This document shows positions 44,701 through 51,535 of a DNA stretch of 64,000 bases, piece after piece. A program made the translations under genes and the position numbers. Numbering within the stretch: position 1 is the stretch's first letter; each line of letters starts with the position of its first letter. The stretch is from Morinoia aosen. Taxonomy: Eukaryota; Arthropoda; Malacostraca; Amphipoda; Talitridae. The stretch lies in assembly GCA_030386875.1 (NCBI GenBank), contig CM059559.1, positions 65,920,392-65,984,391 on the forward strand, written 5' to 3'. The notes beneath the pieces were generated by a model. It did not search any database, was not told the origin of the DNA, and was given only the letters and a program-made list of their open reading frames with translations.

Positions 44701-45126
44701 CTTTGTGTAAAGATCGACCACTGCCGCGTCTGGATCCTCCGGTATTTCAAGTTCGTGGGCATTTCTCCATATTTCGTCTTCACGATATTGCTTCCAATTG
44801 CCCTTCCTGAAATTCCATCCTTCCGGCTCAACACGTCCGTCAGCTTGTCGCACTGATAAGGTCAACACTATAGGGAAATGGTCGCTGCTAAGCACTGAAG
44901 AGAGGGCGGTAAATTTTACATCCGGTGTTATATCAGGGGTGGTCAAGGTCAGGTCAATCACCGATCCTGAGATATGGGTGGCTGAGTCATCATTGATAAT
45001 ATTAACGATGCCTTGTTTTAGGAAATTTTGCATCAATCGTCCTCTTCGATCTATGGTACTATTTCCCCAGTCACTGTGATGGGCGTTGAAATCTCCCATC
45101 AGTAGTAGTAGTAGTAGTAGTAACAT
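41785..45126 (-). CDS. LINE A ORF2: endonuclease C-part, RT, RNase H, zinc knuckle
   Basis: 1113 codons without interruption. Residues 9-100 are the C-terminal half of an APE-type endonuclease (LMGDFNAHHSDWGN, SSDHFPIVLTL). RT spans about 310-620: PGPDNISNLMIKNLP, PKPGKDHTNPSNYRPISLT, FFDLEKAYD, GTPQGSTLSVTLF and the catalytic FVDD at 543-546. RNase H spans about 838-965: TDGS 842-845, Glu876, Asp900, and HVG and ERAD near 943-953. A C-terminal zinc motif follows (CGWCGTEVITVKHIMEEC). APE, RT, RNase H and a final C-C-H-C match the I clade and relatives. The ATG at 45126 comes from flanking DNA and a TAC run; the first about 138 residues are missing compared with LINE B, so target nicking should be lost. 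Confidence 0.9.
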   Translation of the reverse strand: MLLLLLLLLMGDFNAHHSDWGNSTIDRRGRLMQNFLKQGIVNIINDDSATHISGSVIDLTLTTPDITPDVKFTALSSVLSSDHFPIVLTLSVRQADGRVEPEGWNFRKGNWKQYREDEIWRNAHELEIPEDPDAAVVDLYTKFGCAAERWVPKYKRRRCYAKPWWTADCKAAWRERERCYRIYKRTGLMEDKVKGKRARAVATRTFREAKQSSWREYVTTLSTNTPSSCVWEKINRIRGRVKRQIKMLSENGVQYSTLKTIVEKLAETFRTTSSDRNYSSQFLQYKQLIEQTPVDFTSNNREPYNAPFTMCELSSAIKSNKITTPGPDNISNLMIKNLPTNALQYLLKVYNKLWSSEFVYQPWKQAIVIPVPKPGKDHTNPSNYRPISLTSCVCKTYEKMINRRLMEYLENNKLLSSVQCGFRRHRATVDHLVRFDTYIRQSLANNKFVMAVFFDLEKAYDMTWRYGILRDLATAGLRGRLPKFVEEFLKDRTFKVKLGEEMSQAEDLATGTPQGSTLSVTLFAVKINSLASEIPSEVFSSLFVDDLFIAFADYDKTKVQAELQITIDKITHWAMKNGFKFSSTKTTAMNFYKLREPTLVPTLQLEGKTIPTVESTKFLGLHWDRKLNWITHIHKTKEKCRNDLNLMRSVSAYTWGADQDILMKLYRSLIRSKIDYGSIVYGSASAAALREIDAVVNEAMRISAGAFKTTPIANLHIICNEPKLELRRKDLLLRYFFKLKCHFLNPAYCCVNNTKLEMFFTSRKCTSEPVIQRIRQALTQYNIPTQPVQPSLTPASFSWVLRRPEVEQHMTKMKKEEIDASIVRHIHRDNMRRYQKHKIIYTDGSKSPTGVGAAAVMGDIIRSASLPDVASVMTAELHAIKLALNIIKETPAQNFVICSDSMSSIQLIDSYTENNELLKKLTLEMHQIISDGKNITISWVPAHVGIVENERADQAAKAAATRPAEFLLIPYSDWLPVIRRRTYEIWNVEWQQERGDLRVIKPSPGKWKRADLKLNRQEEVVINRLRLNHTTLTHSYLLDPQALGQRPICGWCGTEVITVKHIMEECTALQLTRDRILKPGTGKNVNTGNVLRDGGPIRRVLEFIKEINVFGNL
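45106..45122 (-). repeat. TAC/TAG trinucleotide run at LINE junction
   Basis: Seven or so TAC units on the minus strand sit exactly between unrelated upstream DNA and the truncated 5' end of LINE A. They give LINE A its run of Leu codons. Possible origins are slippage or untemplated synthesis during 5' junction formation, or the tail repeat of LINE B. Confidence 0.7.
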
Positions 45127-45342
45127 AGGTTTGCTAGCGCTTCAGTTATTCAAACTATATCGCACCGGAGGTCACATAATTTAATTAGTATCAGACTTTC
45201 CGATTTACCACGTAAGATGAACATCAACATTATTTGAACATCAAAAATTATATGATCGTAATTATAGTTACAACTCAAGAGTATAATTGTCTCCCCATTG
45301 AAATCTTGTACATACAACAGTACATTCGAACACACTGGGCAG
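45127..45342. other. DNA between LINE A start and LINE B 3' motif
   Basis: AT-rich sequence that is probably the remainder of the LINE B 3' UTR and tail. The precise end of LINE B is not marked. Confidence 0.4.
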
Positions 45343-45440
45343 CCAAACCCCGTAGGGGGTTTCAGCTGCCCACCCATTATGGCCGGACGCCTTACCCACG
45401 CTGAAACCACCCGAGGTACCAACGTAGCGCGCCCGGCCAT
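45343..45440 (-). other. Structured 3' UTR motif of LINE B
   Basis: Same layout as in LINE A: ATGGCCGGACGC (45379-45390) against GCGCCCGGCCAT (45429-45440), with one pair that is a G-U wobble in the minus-strand RNA; GGTTTCAGC (45358-45366) against GCTGAAACC (45400-45408); and CCAAACCCC (45343-45351), which can pair with the adjacent GGGGTTT. Base changes relative to LINE A keep the pairs. Confidence 0.8.
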
Positions 45441-45515
45441 ATTGCAGTTTCTTCATCTACAATCTTCCAATACGATATCACGCTTGGTTACAGTGCATTA
45501 CTGCGTGGCTTCATG

Positions 45516-47927
45516 TTAAATCTCAGAAAATAGCTTGCACCTCTCCAGGAACAGCTGCAACGCTGCTGCGTTAAAGCCTGAGCGCTCGTTTTCCCTGAGT
45601 ATTCCAATCAACACATCCTCCGTGCAGCCACGAAGACTTGGGAAACACACATTGCGTATAGCAGAGTATTTTGGACTTTCAACGAGAAAATGCACAACAG
45701 TCAGGGGAACACGGCACCGTTCGCATTGCGGCTGCGGCTGTCGCTCCATGAGGTGGCCGTGCGTTATGCGAGTATGGCCGATGCGGAGGCGGCAGAGTAT
45801 CACCTCCATTCGACGAGCACGGCAGTTAGAAGATGACCACTCTCGGACAGTGGGCTTAATGTTTCTCAATTTATTGTCAGTTGTGGCCGTCCAGTTTCGC
45901 TGCCACAGATCCTTCACCGCCGCCTTGATGCGAGGATAAAAATCACGGGAAGGGACCATCAAATTTAGTGTTCTCTCACTTGACCCAGCAGCTTGCTTAG
46001 CTTCCCGGTCTGCTCTCTCATTGCCAGATATCCCCACATGCGCGGGCACCCAGCATATAACGACACTCTTCCGTTCATTTACGAACTGTGCCAGCTTTGT
46101 GACGATCTCCGCAATAATGGGGTGGGTACTGTTGTACATCTGAGCAGCATCTATTACGCTTTTCGAGTCAACGAAGATGGTGAAAGAATGACAATCGTGC
46201 TCCTCGATCAGCTGTAGCGCTTCCATCACACCATACAGCTCCGCTGAGAAAATTGAGGTCTCTGGGAGCAGTCTCCTAGCCCTCACTATTTCCCCGGACA
46301 CAGCGGCACATCCCACAGCGTCTCCTGTCTTAGAGCCGTCTGTATAAATCTTCACAGAGTTTGCGTGTTTCTCCAGTATATGCTCCATGAAAATTCCCTT
46401 CAGGATGTTAGCCGGCATTGACTCCTTTTTCGGCACTCGACATCCAGGGCAGAAGCTCTCCACGGGGACACGCCATGTCGGAGAGCAGTCAAACAGCACA
46501 GGTAGCACTCTCATGGGTCCCAGCTGCATGGCGGCCGTCAGCGCAGGATAGTTCATTGATGATGGCAGACAATACGGGAAAGGCAGATGTCGTCCGGAAG
46601 GCGCGTGCACGCTTCTCCATGTAGGAGACAGGGGCAGCTGATCTAGACGAGCCAGGTACTGTAGGCTCAGCTGTACACGGCGGAGCCAAAGAGGAGGTTC
46701 TCCACTCTCCACACACAAACTGACTGACGGGGAGGTCCGAAAGGCGCCAGTGCAAAGCCTTATGGCCGTGTGGTGCACCGGATCAAGCACTGACAACGAA
46801 GTTTCCCTTGCATACTGGTATACAGTGCATCCATAATCCAGCTTACTTCTGATCAGGGTTCTGTATAGGCGCAGCAATGTTACACGGTCAGCTCCCCACG
46901 CCAGGCCTGAACTGCTCTGTTTTGCTTCCCTGAAGGTTCTCGTTGCCACTGCCCGTGCTCTCTTCCCCTTGACCTTATCTTCCATCAGTCCCGTCCTCTT
47001 ATATATCCTGTAACACCTTTCTCTTTCCCGCCAAGCTGCTTTGCAGTCTGCAGTCCACCACGGCTTTGCATAACACCGTCTCCTCTTGTATTTAGGTACC
47101 CACCTCTCAGCAGCGCAACCAAACTTTGTGTAAAGATCGACCACTGCCGCGTCTGGATCCTCCGGTATTTCAAGTTCGTGGGCATTTCTCCATATTTCGT
47201 CTTCACGATATTGCTTCCAATTGCCCTTCCTGAAATTCCATCCTTCCGGCTCAACACGTCCGTCAGCTTGTCGCACTGATAAGGTCAACACTATAGGGAA
47301 ATGGTCGCTGCTAAGCACTGAAGAGAGGGCGGTAAATTTTACATCCGGTGTTATATCAGGGGTGGTCAAGGTCAGGTCAATCACCGATCCTGAGATATGG
47401 GTGGCTGAGTCATCATTGATAATATTAACGATGCCTTGTTTTAGGAAATTTTGCATCAATCGTCCTCTTCGATCTATGGTATTATTTCCCCAGTCACTGT
47501 GATGGGCGTTGAAATCTCCCATCAGGATAACGGGTTTTGGCATTCCTTTGATTGCGTCAAAAAGCTCTTCGATGTTTATATTTGTCCTTGGTGGTAGGTA
47601 AATAGATGCTACTGTGATGGCTTTATAGTTATTTAGGCACACCCTTGCACCAATAATTTGAGTAGGTGAATTGATTTCAATTTCTTGAATTGGTATCGAC
47701 GAGTGTACATACAGAGCCACCCCTCCATGGAACCTGTGGTTGTAATGGCCCTGCTTGCACAGACCATTATATCCCTGTATAGGTGACACAAAATCATTCC
47801 CATGGAATGTCTCCTGGACTGCTATCACTGCAGGTTTGTGTGTATCAACCAGGTTGATGAGGTCTTCTTTTGATGTCGCCATTCCCTGCAGGTTCCACTG
47901 GATGAACTTGACTTCTTCCACCGCCAT
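45516..47927 (-). CDS. LINE B ORF2: endonuclease fused to RNase H, RT missing
   Basis: Open for about 803 codons from the ATG at 47927. The N-terminal third is a complete APE-type endonuclease: IQWNLQGM, AVQETF, GGVALYVH, ASIYLPP, LMGDFNAHHSDWGN and SSDHFPIVLTL. At about 46910/46911 it passes in frame from A-type sequence (TFREAKQSS) into a different LINE's sequence (WGADRVTLLRLYRTLIRSKLDYG), which is normally downstream of RT. The whole RT, with its FVDD, is absent. A complete RNase H follows (IYTDGSKTGDAVG, SAELYGVMEALQL, FVDSKSV, CWVPAHVGISGNERAD). A C-terminal zinc motif starts CERC and has His, but Ser in place of its last Cys. A stable protein could nick DNA but not copy RNA. Confidence 0.85.
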   Translation of the reverse strand: MAVEEVKFIQWNLQGMATSKEDLINLVDTHKPAVIAVQETFHGNDFVSPIQGYNGLCKQGHYNHRFHGGVALYVHSSIPIQEIEINSPTQIIGARVCLNNYKAITVASIYLPPRTNINIEELFDAIKGMPKPVILMGDFNAHHSDWGNNTIDRRGRLMQNFLKQGIVNIINDDSATHISGSVIDLTLTTPDITPDVKFTALSSVLSSDHFPIVLTLSVRQADGRVEPEGWNFRKGNWKQYREDEIWRNAHELEIPEDPDAAVVDLYTKFGCAAERWVPKYKRRRCYAKPWWTADCKAAWRERERCYRIYKRTGLMEDKVKGKRARAVATRTFREAKQSSSGLAWGADRVTLLRLYRTLIRSKLDYGCTVYQYARETSLSVLDPVHHTAIRLCTGAFRTSPSVSLCVESGEPPLWLRRVQLSLQYLARLDQLPLSPTWRSVHAPSGRHLPFPYCLPSSMNYPALTAAMQLGPMRVLPVLFDCSPTWRVPVESFCPGCRVPKKESMPANILKGIFMEHILEKHANSVKIYTDGSKTGDAVGCAAVSGEIVRARRLLPETSIFSAELYGVMEALQLIEEHDCHSFTIFVDSKSVIDAAQMYNSTHPIIAEIVTKLAQFVNERKSVVICWVPAHVGISGNERADREAKQAAGSSERTLNLMVPSRDFYPRIKAAVKDLWQRNWTATTDNKLRNIKPTVREWSSSNCRARRMEVILCRLRIGHTRITHGHLMERQPQPQCERCRVPLTVVHFLVESPKYSAIRNVCFPSLRGCTEDVLIGILRENERSGFNAAALQLFLERCKLFSEI

Positions 47928-47929
47928 TA
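47925..47929 (-). promoter_or_regulatory. UAAUG stop-start junction between ORF1 and ORF2
   Basis: ORF1 ends AGG TAA and the ORF2 ATG shares the last A: TAATG on the minus strand. In the LINE SART1 of silkworm a UAAUG junction is known to couple ORF2 translation to ORF1 termination. The same mechanism is inferred here. A GTG three codons upstream is also in frame with ORF2, but no ATG is. Confidence 0.7.
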
Positions 47930-50380
47930 CCTCCACTTGCGTATGTTGCTTTCCTTGGAATGTTGACCAGGCTTCCTTCCATCCTCTCGTCCTCTAGGAG
48001 ATCTCCGCCTGTAGCTCTCTCCTGAATTTCCACGCGGCCGCTGTCCTTTATTTACTCTTACTTTTGGGCGAGTAGACTTCCGTAGCTCCTCTTCGTAGTT
48101 ACTTCTGTACTCCTCCTCCACTCTTCCCTTTGCCTCTTGCGTGTATTCATCAAATATCTTCTTCGTTTCTCTCACTCTTGACTCTCTTTCTTTTTCGCGG
48201 GCAGATGTCTCAAGGCTTAGGCTGACTTTCGTGGTGTAAAGTCTTCCTGTATTGGGACTTTCACAAACCACTTCCGTTTCTCTCTGAGTTTCGTCTCCGG
48301 TCACTGACCACCTTCTGCTCCGGCCACCGTTTCCTTCACTGACCATTCCTGTTGTTGTCTTCTTCTTGCTTTGCTGCGGTTCCGCTGCCGGTTCTAGGTC
48401 ATCTGCACGATTTCTTTTCTTACTTGTTATTAGTTCTGTTTTATCATGGTTGACAGGTGTCATTACTGCCTTGCTGTAATTCATTGAAAAGTTGGGGTGC
48501 CGGTAACTGAACAACACTCTGGCTTGCCCCTTGGATACCCGCTCTCTGTTTTGAATCACCAGAATTTCCTCCTCCATTACTCGCATCCGACAATTCCTCG
48601 CTCCAGTTACATGACCCTCACCGCAGTGGTAGCACTTACTTTCTTCCGATGTACACTCGTCCATTTCATGGCCAGCCAAGCTACACTTAGGGCAGATTTG
48701 TTCCCCTTGGCAGTACTTCACTCCATGGCCATACTCCTGACATCTTTTGCATAACATAGGTCTCGGCTTTACTTCATAAACTTGTGATCTTGCTTGTTCT
48801 CCAGGTATATCAATATAATTTGGCAGGATAGGTTGTCTGAAGGACACTAATAAAGGTTTTGCGAGCTGGTTTCTGGGCTTTATCCATGTTGCTTGGACTA
48901 CATCTTGCGCGCCGCATTTTTCCAAGAGTCCTGTCTTGAATACTTCAAAATTGTTTAGGTCATATTCGTATACGTAGACGAGGCCTTTTTGAACAGCAAA
49001 GTCGAGATTTTCTTCTACTGTGACCGGTAGTTCATTTAATTGTCGTATCAGCTTCATTTTACGGCTTTGTGTTGCATCGCACACTTCTACTGTGAACACA
49101 GTTTTACTGCGGGATCTAATTGCTTTTGGTTTGTTACCGAGATGTTGAGTGATGCACTTCTCCAGCAGCCAGGGTGACATTTTCCTTCTGTGTGCTTCAT
49201 TCATTTTGCAGTCGAAATGTGTGATGAACTTATCAGGTGATGGTACTCGTTCAGTTTCATGCACACCGTCTTTAATTTGTTTTGCCCTTCTTAATGTTAC
49301 CTTTTCTTTTTCTATGATCTGCAACAAACTTCTTTCTTCCATTTCTTTGTCACACTGGGTGCTGCCCGCTGCATGGGGTCCTCCACAGTGAGCACACTTC
49401 AGCTGCTCAGAGCTGCAGTTCGGAGAGGAGTGGCCCACCTCAGCACACTTCCTGCAGACAAGTGAGGTGCTGCGGCATCGCTTGGCGGTGTGTCCGTATG
49501 CCTGACAGTTGAAGCACATCATCGGCTTACTATTAAATGGGTATACCTTGGTGTCCTGTCTTTCCCCGGGGACATAAATGCTGTAGGGAACCGTCGGTTG
49601 CTGGAATGTTATCAGAAAAGCTTGAGTTTCGGAATATCTTGGTTTAATAAATGTTGCTCTGGTTACTTCCACCACGTTGTACTGTTCCTGCAGACCAGAC
49701 TTGAATTCTTCGATGTCAACAATGTCGAAGTCACTAATGTATATTAAGCCTACCGAGTGGTTAAATCGGCCGTATTCTGTCGTCTGGCACGGTACACCTT
49801 CCACGCACGTCACGCCAACAATCCTTTCTGCCTGCACTGCGCTCCGCACCTCCACCATCATCGTCTGACGGCCCATGCTGAAGATTCTTATCGGTTTCGC
49901 TCCAGTTATCTCTTCAATTTTTTCGATGATGTTAAATGGGTTGATAGTTCTCTTCCTTTCTGTTTCAAATATCATTGAGAAATACTTTGGAAAATATTGT
50001 TCATTGTCTCTCACAACTAGAGGCACGTATTTCTTTTTTTCTTTTCTTGGGTTTTTTTCCTTTTTCTCCGTTAGTAGAACTTGTCCTGCAGGTGTGTCTG
50101 ATTGTGCCATCAACACTGCCTCCTCGATTCGCCTCAGCCGTCCCTCAATCTCACTCACTCCACCAGCACCACTCACCTCCGCAGCTGTGGCTTCTAGACT
50201 CTCCGCAGATCCATCAATTATTGAAGCAATTGCTCCTTCAATCCTCCTTCGAATACCCTCAATCCTGTTCCTCTGCTCCACCTCACCGTGAGGATTGCCG
50301 CTGTCTTGATCTCCCATTCCGCGTTGCGAGTCTTCCTTCCTCTCCCGATCAACTCCCGTTGGACACTCTTCACTCAACAT
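47927..50380 (-). CDS. LINE B ORF1 with two tandem gag/zinc-knuckle modules
   Basis: 817 codons from a true ATG. Module 1 (about 129-360) and module 2 (about 387-615) each have an RRM-like region, a conserved IKPR and PGE-x-VY segment, and three zinc knuckles of the same spacing. Module 1 knuckles are at about 289-302 (CFNCQAYGHTAKRC), 309-322 and 329-343. Module 2 knuckles are at about 544-557 (CKRCQEYGHGVKYC), 563-576 and 583-597. The third knuckle in both has the form C-x2-C-x3-H-x6-C. The modules are offset by about 254 residues and well diverged, so the duplication is old. The C-terminal 180 residues are Arg/Lys/Glu-rich. ORF1 of I-clade LINEs binds element RNA and forms RNP particles. 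The stop overlaps the ORF2 start. Confidence 0.9.
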   Translation of the reverse strand: MLSEECPTGVDRERKEDSQRGMGDQDSGNPHGEVEQRNRIEGIRRRIEGAIASIIDGSAESLEATAAEVSGAGGVSEIEGRLRRIEEAVLMAQSDTPAGQVLLTEKKEKNPRKEKKKYVPLVVRDNEQYFPKYFSMIFETERKRTINPFNIIEKIEEITGAKPIRIFSMGRQTMMVEVRSAVQAERIVGVTCVEGVPCQTTEYGRFNHSVGLIYISDFDIVDIEEFKSGLQEQYNVVEVTRATFIKPRYSETQAFLITFQQPTVPYSIYVPGERQDTKVYPFNSKPMMCFNCQAYGHTAKRCRSTSLVCRKCAEVGHSSPNCSSEQLKCAHCGGPHAAGSTQCDKEMEERSLLQIIEKEKVTLRRAKQIKDGVHETERVPSPDKFITHFDCKMNEAHRRKMSPWLLEKCITQHLGNKPKAIRSRSKTVFTVEVCDATQSRKMKLIRQLNELPVTVEENLDFAVQKGLVYVYEYDLNNFEVFKTGLLEKCGAQDVVQATWIKPRNQLAKPLLVSFRQPILPNYIDIPGEQARSQVYEVKPRPMLCKRCQEYGHGVKYCQGEQICPKCSLAGHEMDECTSEESKCYHCGEGHVTGARNCRMRVMEEEILVIQNRERVSKGQARVLFSYRHPNFSMNYSKAVMTPVNHDKTELITSKKRNRADDLEPAAEPQQSKKKTTTGMVSEGNGGRSRRWSVTGDETQRETEVVCESPNTGRLYTTKVSLSLETSAREKERESRVRETKKIFDEYTQEAKGRVEEEYRSNYEEELRKSTRPKVRVNKGQRPRGNSGESYRRRSPRGREDGRKPGQHSKESNIRKWR

Positions 50381-50773
50381 TGTATTTAGTTTCAGGGGGT
50401 GGGTCCCCTTGATAAATCAAGCGGGCCGGTTAGTTTTTTCCTATTATACACACAGAAATTTTTGATATAATTTTAGGCTTTAGAACACGAACAAAACTAC
50501 AAATTTAACACAAAATTGGAACAATACACGATTTAGTAGGTTATGCAACCTAGTTATTCACCTTACACTAACGAACGCTTGGCAAACCCAAAAATGAAAA
50601 AGAAATTCACAACCTAGAGCACCGAGGTGCCCTAGGCGCCCCCCGCGTTGGTTCCACCCACAATAATTCTGATTGGCGATAAACTATTACAATAATCAAG
50701 TCGCTATCCCAGTACAACAGGTTGTACGAATGACAGTAGTCGTAGTGGGTGTACTAACGGCACCACCACGAGA

Positions 50774-50802
50774 AGGTGCGGGTGGGCTGGATACCCGCAC
50801 CT
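50774..50802 (-). other. Hairpin in the LINE B 5' region
   Basis: Perfect 10-bp inverted repeat AGGTGCGGGT / ACCCGCACCT with a 9-base loop, about 400 bp upstream of ORF1. It could be a 5' UTR RNA structure of the LINE; its role is unknown. Confidence 0.5.
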
Positions 50803-50880
50803 GAGCACGGGTAACCTCTATCAAATCCTTGTCTGTTTTTCTTTTTTGTTCCCTAAACCACAAAAAGAAAGTTGCACATC

Positions 50881-51381
50881 AAATAACCGTAAGAAAATAT
50901 TTCGAGTTCGATGCCAGTAAAACGTGGTAAAGGGAACAGTGAAAATTCCGATGTAGCAATTGTTTCGTGTTGTTTTATACGTGGTAACCTAGCGATAGCA
51001 AATCGCAATTCTTACGTCAAAACGGTGCCACCTTTACAAACATTTTACAGTTTGTTTAAAAAAATTCAAACGTGTCTTTCTGAGGGAAGCACAAATAAGT
51101 TAATTTCCACAGAAGGGAGAGAGAAACACAACTTTTATTCTTCAAGTCTCATTTGGATCAACGTTTTCTCTCCTAAATCAAGTTATGGTGCCCATGAAAA
51201 ATTCTCGAACCCAAGAATTTCTGCAGGCTGATAAGTCACCAAAAATTAATGCCTTCAGAGAAACAGGTAATTAAAAGAATCAATTTCTAGGCAATGTATC
51301 AGTGAACAAGTGGAATGGAGACGACCTTCACGAGGGGAGCACATTTTCGGACGGGGACAACCCCTTCCATCGGAGCTGCAA
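50881..51381. other. BOP1 3' UTR and boundary with LINE B
   Basis: The minus strand downstream of the BOP1 stop. It has an AATAAA signal (51134-51139), about 245 bases after the stop codon. A plus-strand open frame of 106 codons at 50911-51231 matches nothing I recognise and lies antisense to the UTR. Confidence 0.5.
51134..51139 (-). terminator. Candidate poly(A) signal of BOP1
   Basis: AATAAA on the minus strand, about 245 bases downstream of the BOP1 stop codon and upstream of the LINE B boundary. Position is plausible; use is not shown by sequence alone. Confidence 0.4.
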
Positions 51382-51535
51382 CTACTGCCACAATCGGACT
51401 GTGTGGTCTGCCCCCGCGGTGAACAGGATCGGGTTGAACGGATGCCAGGCGAGCTGCAGCACACACTGGTAGTCCTTGAACTCGTGTCCCTTCAGTTCCC
51501 TTACTGGTACGATGAGAGGGTCTTTGATCCAGTCA
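51382..51535 (-). CDS. BOP1: BOP1 last exon with stop
   Basis: Acceptor TTTCAG. Encodes DWIKDPLIVPVRELKGHEF, CVLQLAWHPFNPILFTAGAD and HTVRLWQ followed by TAG (51384-51382), the normal end of the last WD blade. Confidence 0.93.

Larger units (their letters stand above)
41609..45126 (-). mobile_element. I-clade-like LINE A, 5'-truncated
   Basis: A recent non-LTR retrotransposon copy. It begins abruptly in the middle of the endonuclease (GDFNAHHSDW) directly after a TAC trinucleotide run, and ends in a structured 3' UTR at about 41610-41730. The ORF2 is open to its natural end. Its first about 620 bp are almost identical (one difference noticed) to the endonuclease part of LINE B at 46911-47520. 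Confidence 0.85.
45343..50880 (-). mobile_element. I-clade-like LINE B, chimeric, with both ORFs open
   Basis: From the sense side: a 5' UTR with a perfect 10-bp hairpin (50774-50802), ORF1 with two gag modules (50380-47927), ORF2 (start at 47927, end 45516) fusing an endonuclease to an RNase H end without RT, and a structured 3' UTR (45343-45440). The upstream end near 50880 is a guess. The element lies downstream of BOP1 on the same strand. Without RT it could only move with help from another LINE such as A. Confidence 0.8.

Noticed and set aside
44395..44856. Long plus-strand frames across LINEs A and B, duplicated at 46985-47502
   Set aside because: They are antisense shadows of the LINE ORF2, duplicated because the two endonuclease regions are nearly identical.
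50911..51231. 106-codon plus-strand frame between LINE B and BOP1
   Set aside because: Antisense to the BOP1 3' UTR, no recognisable domain; probably chance.
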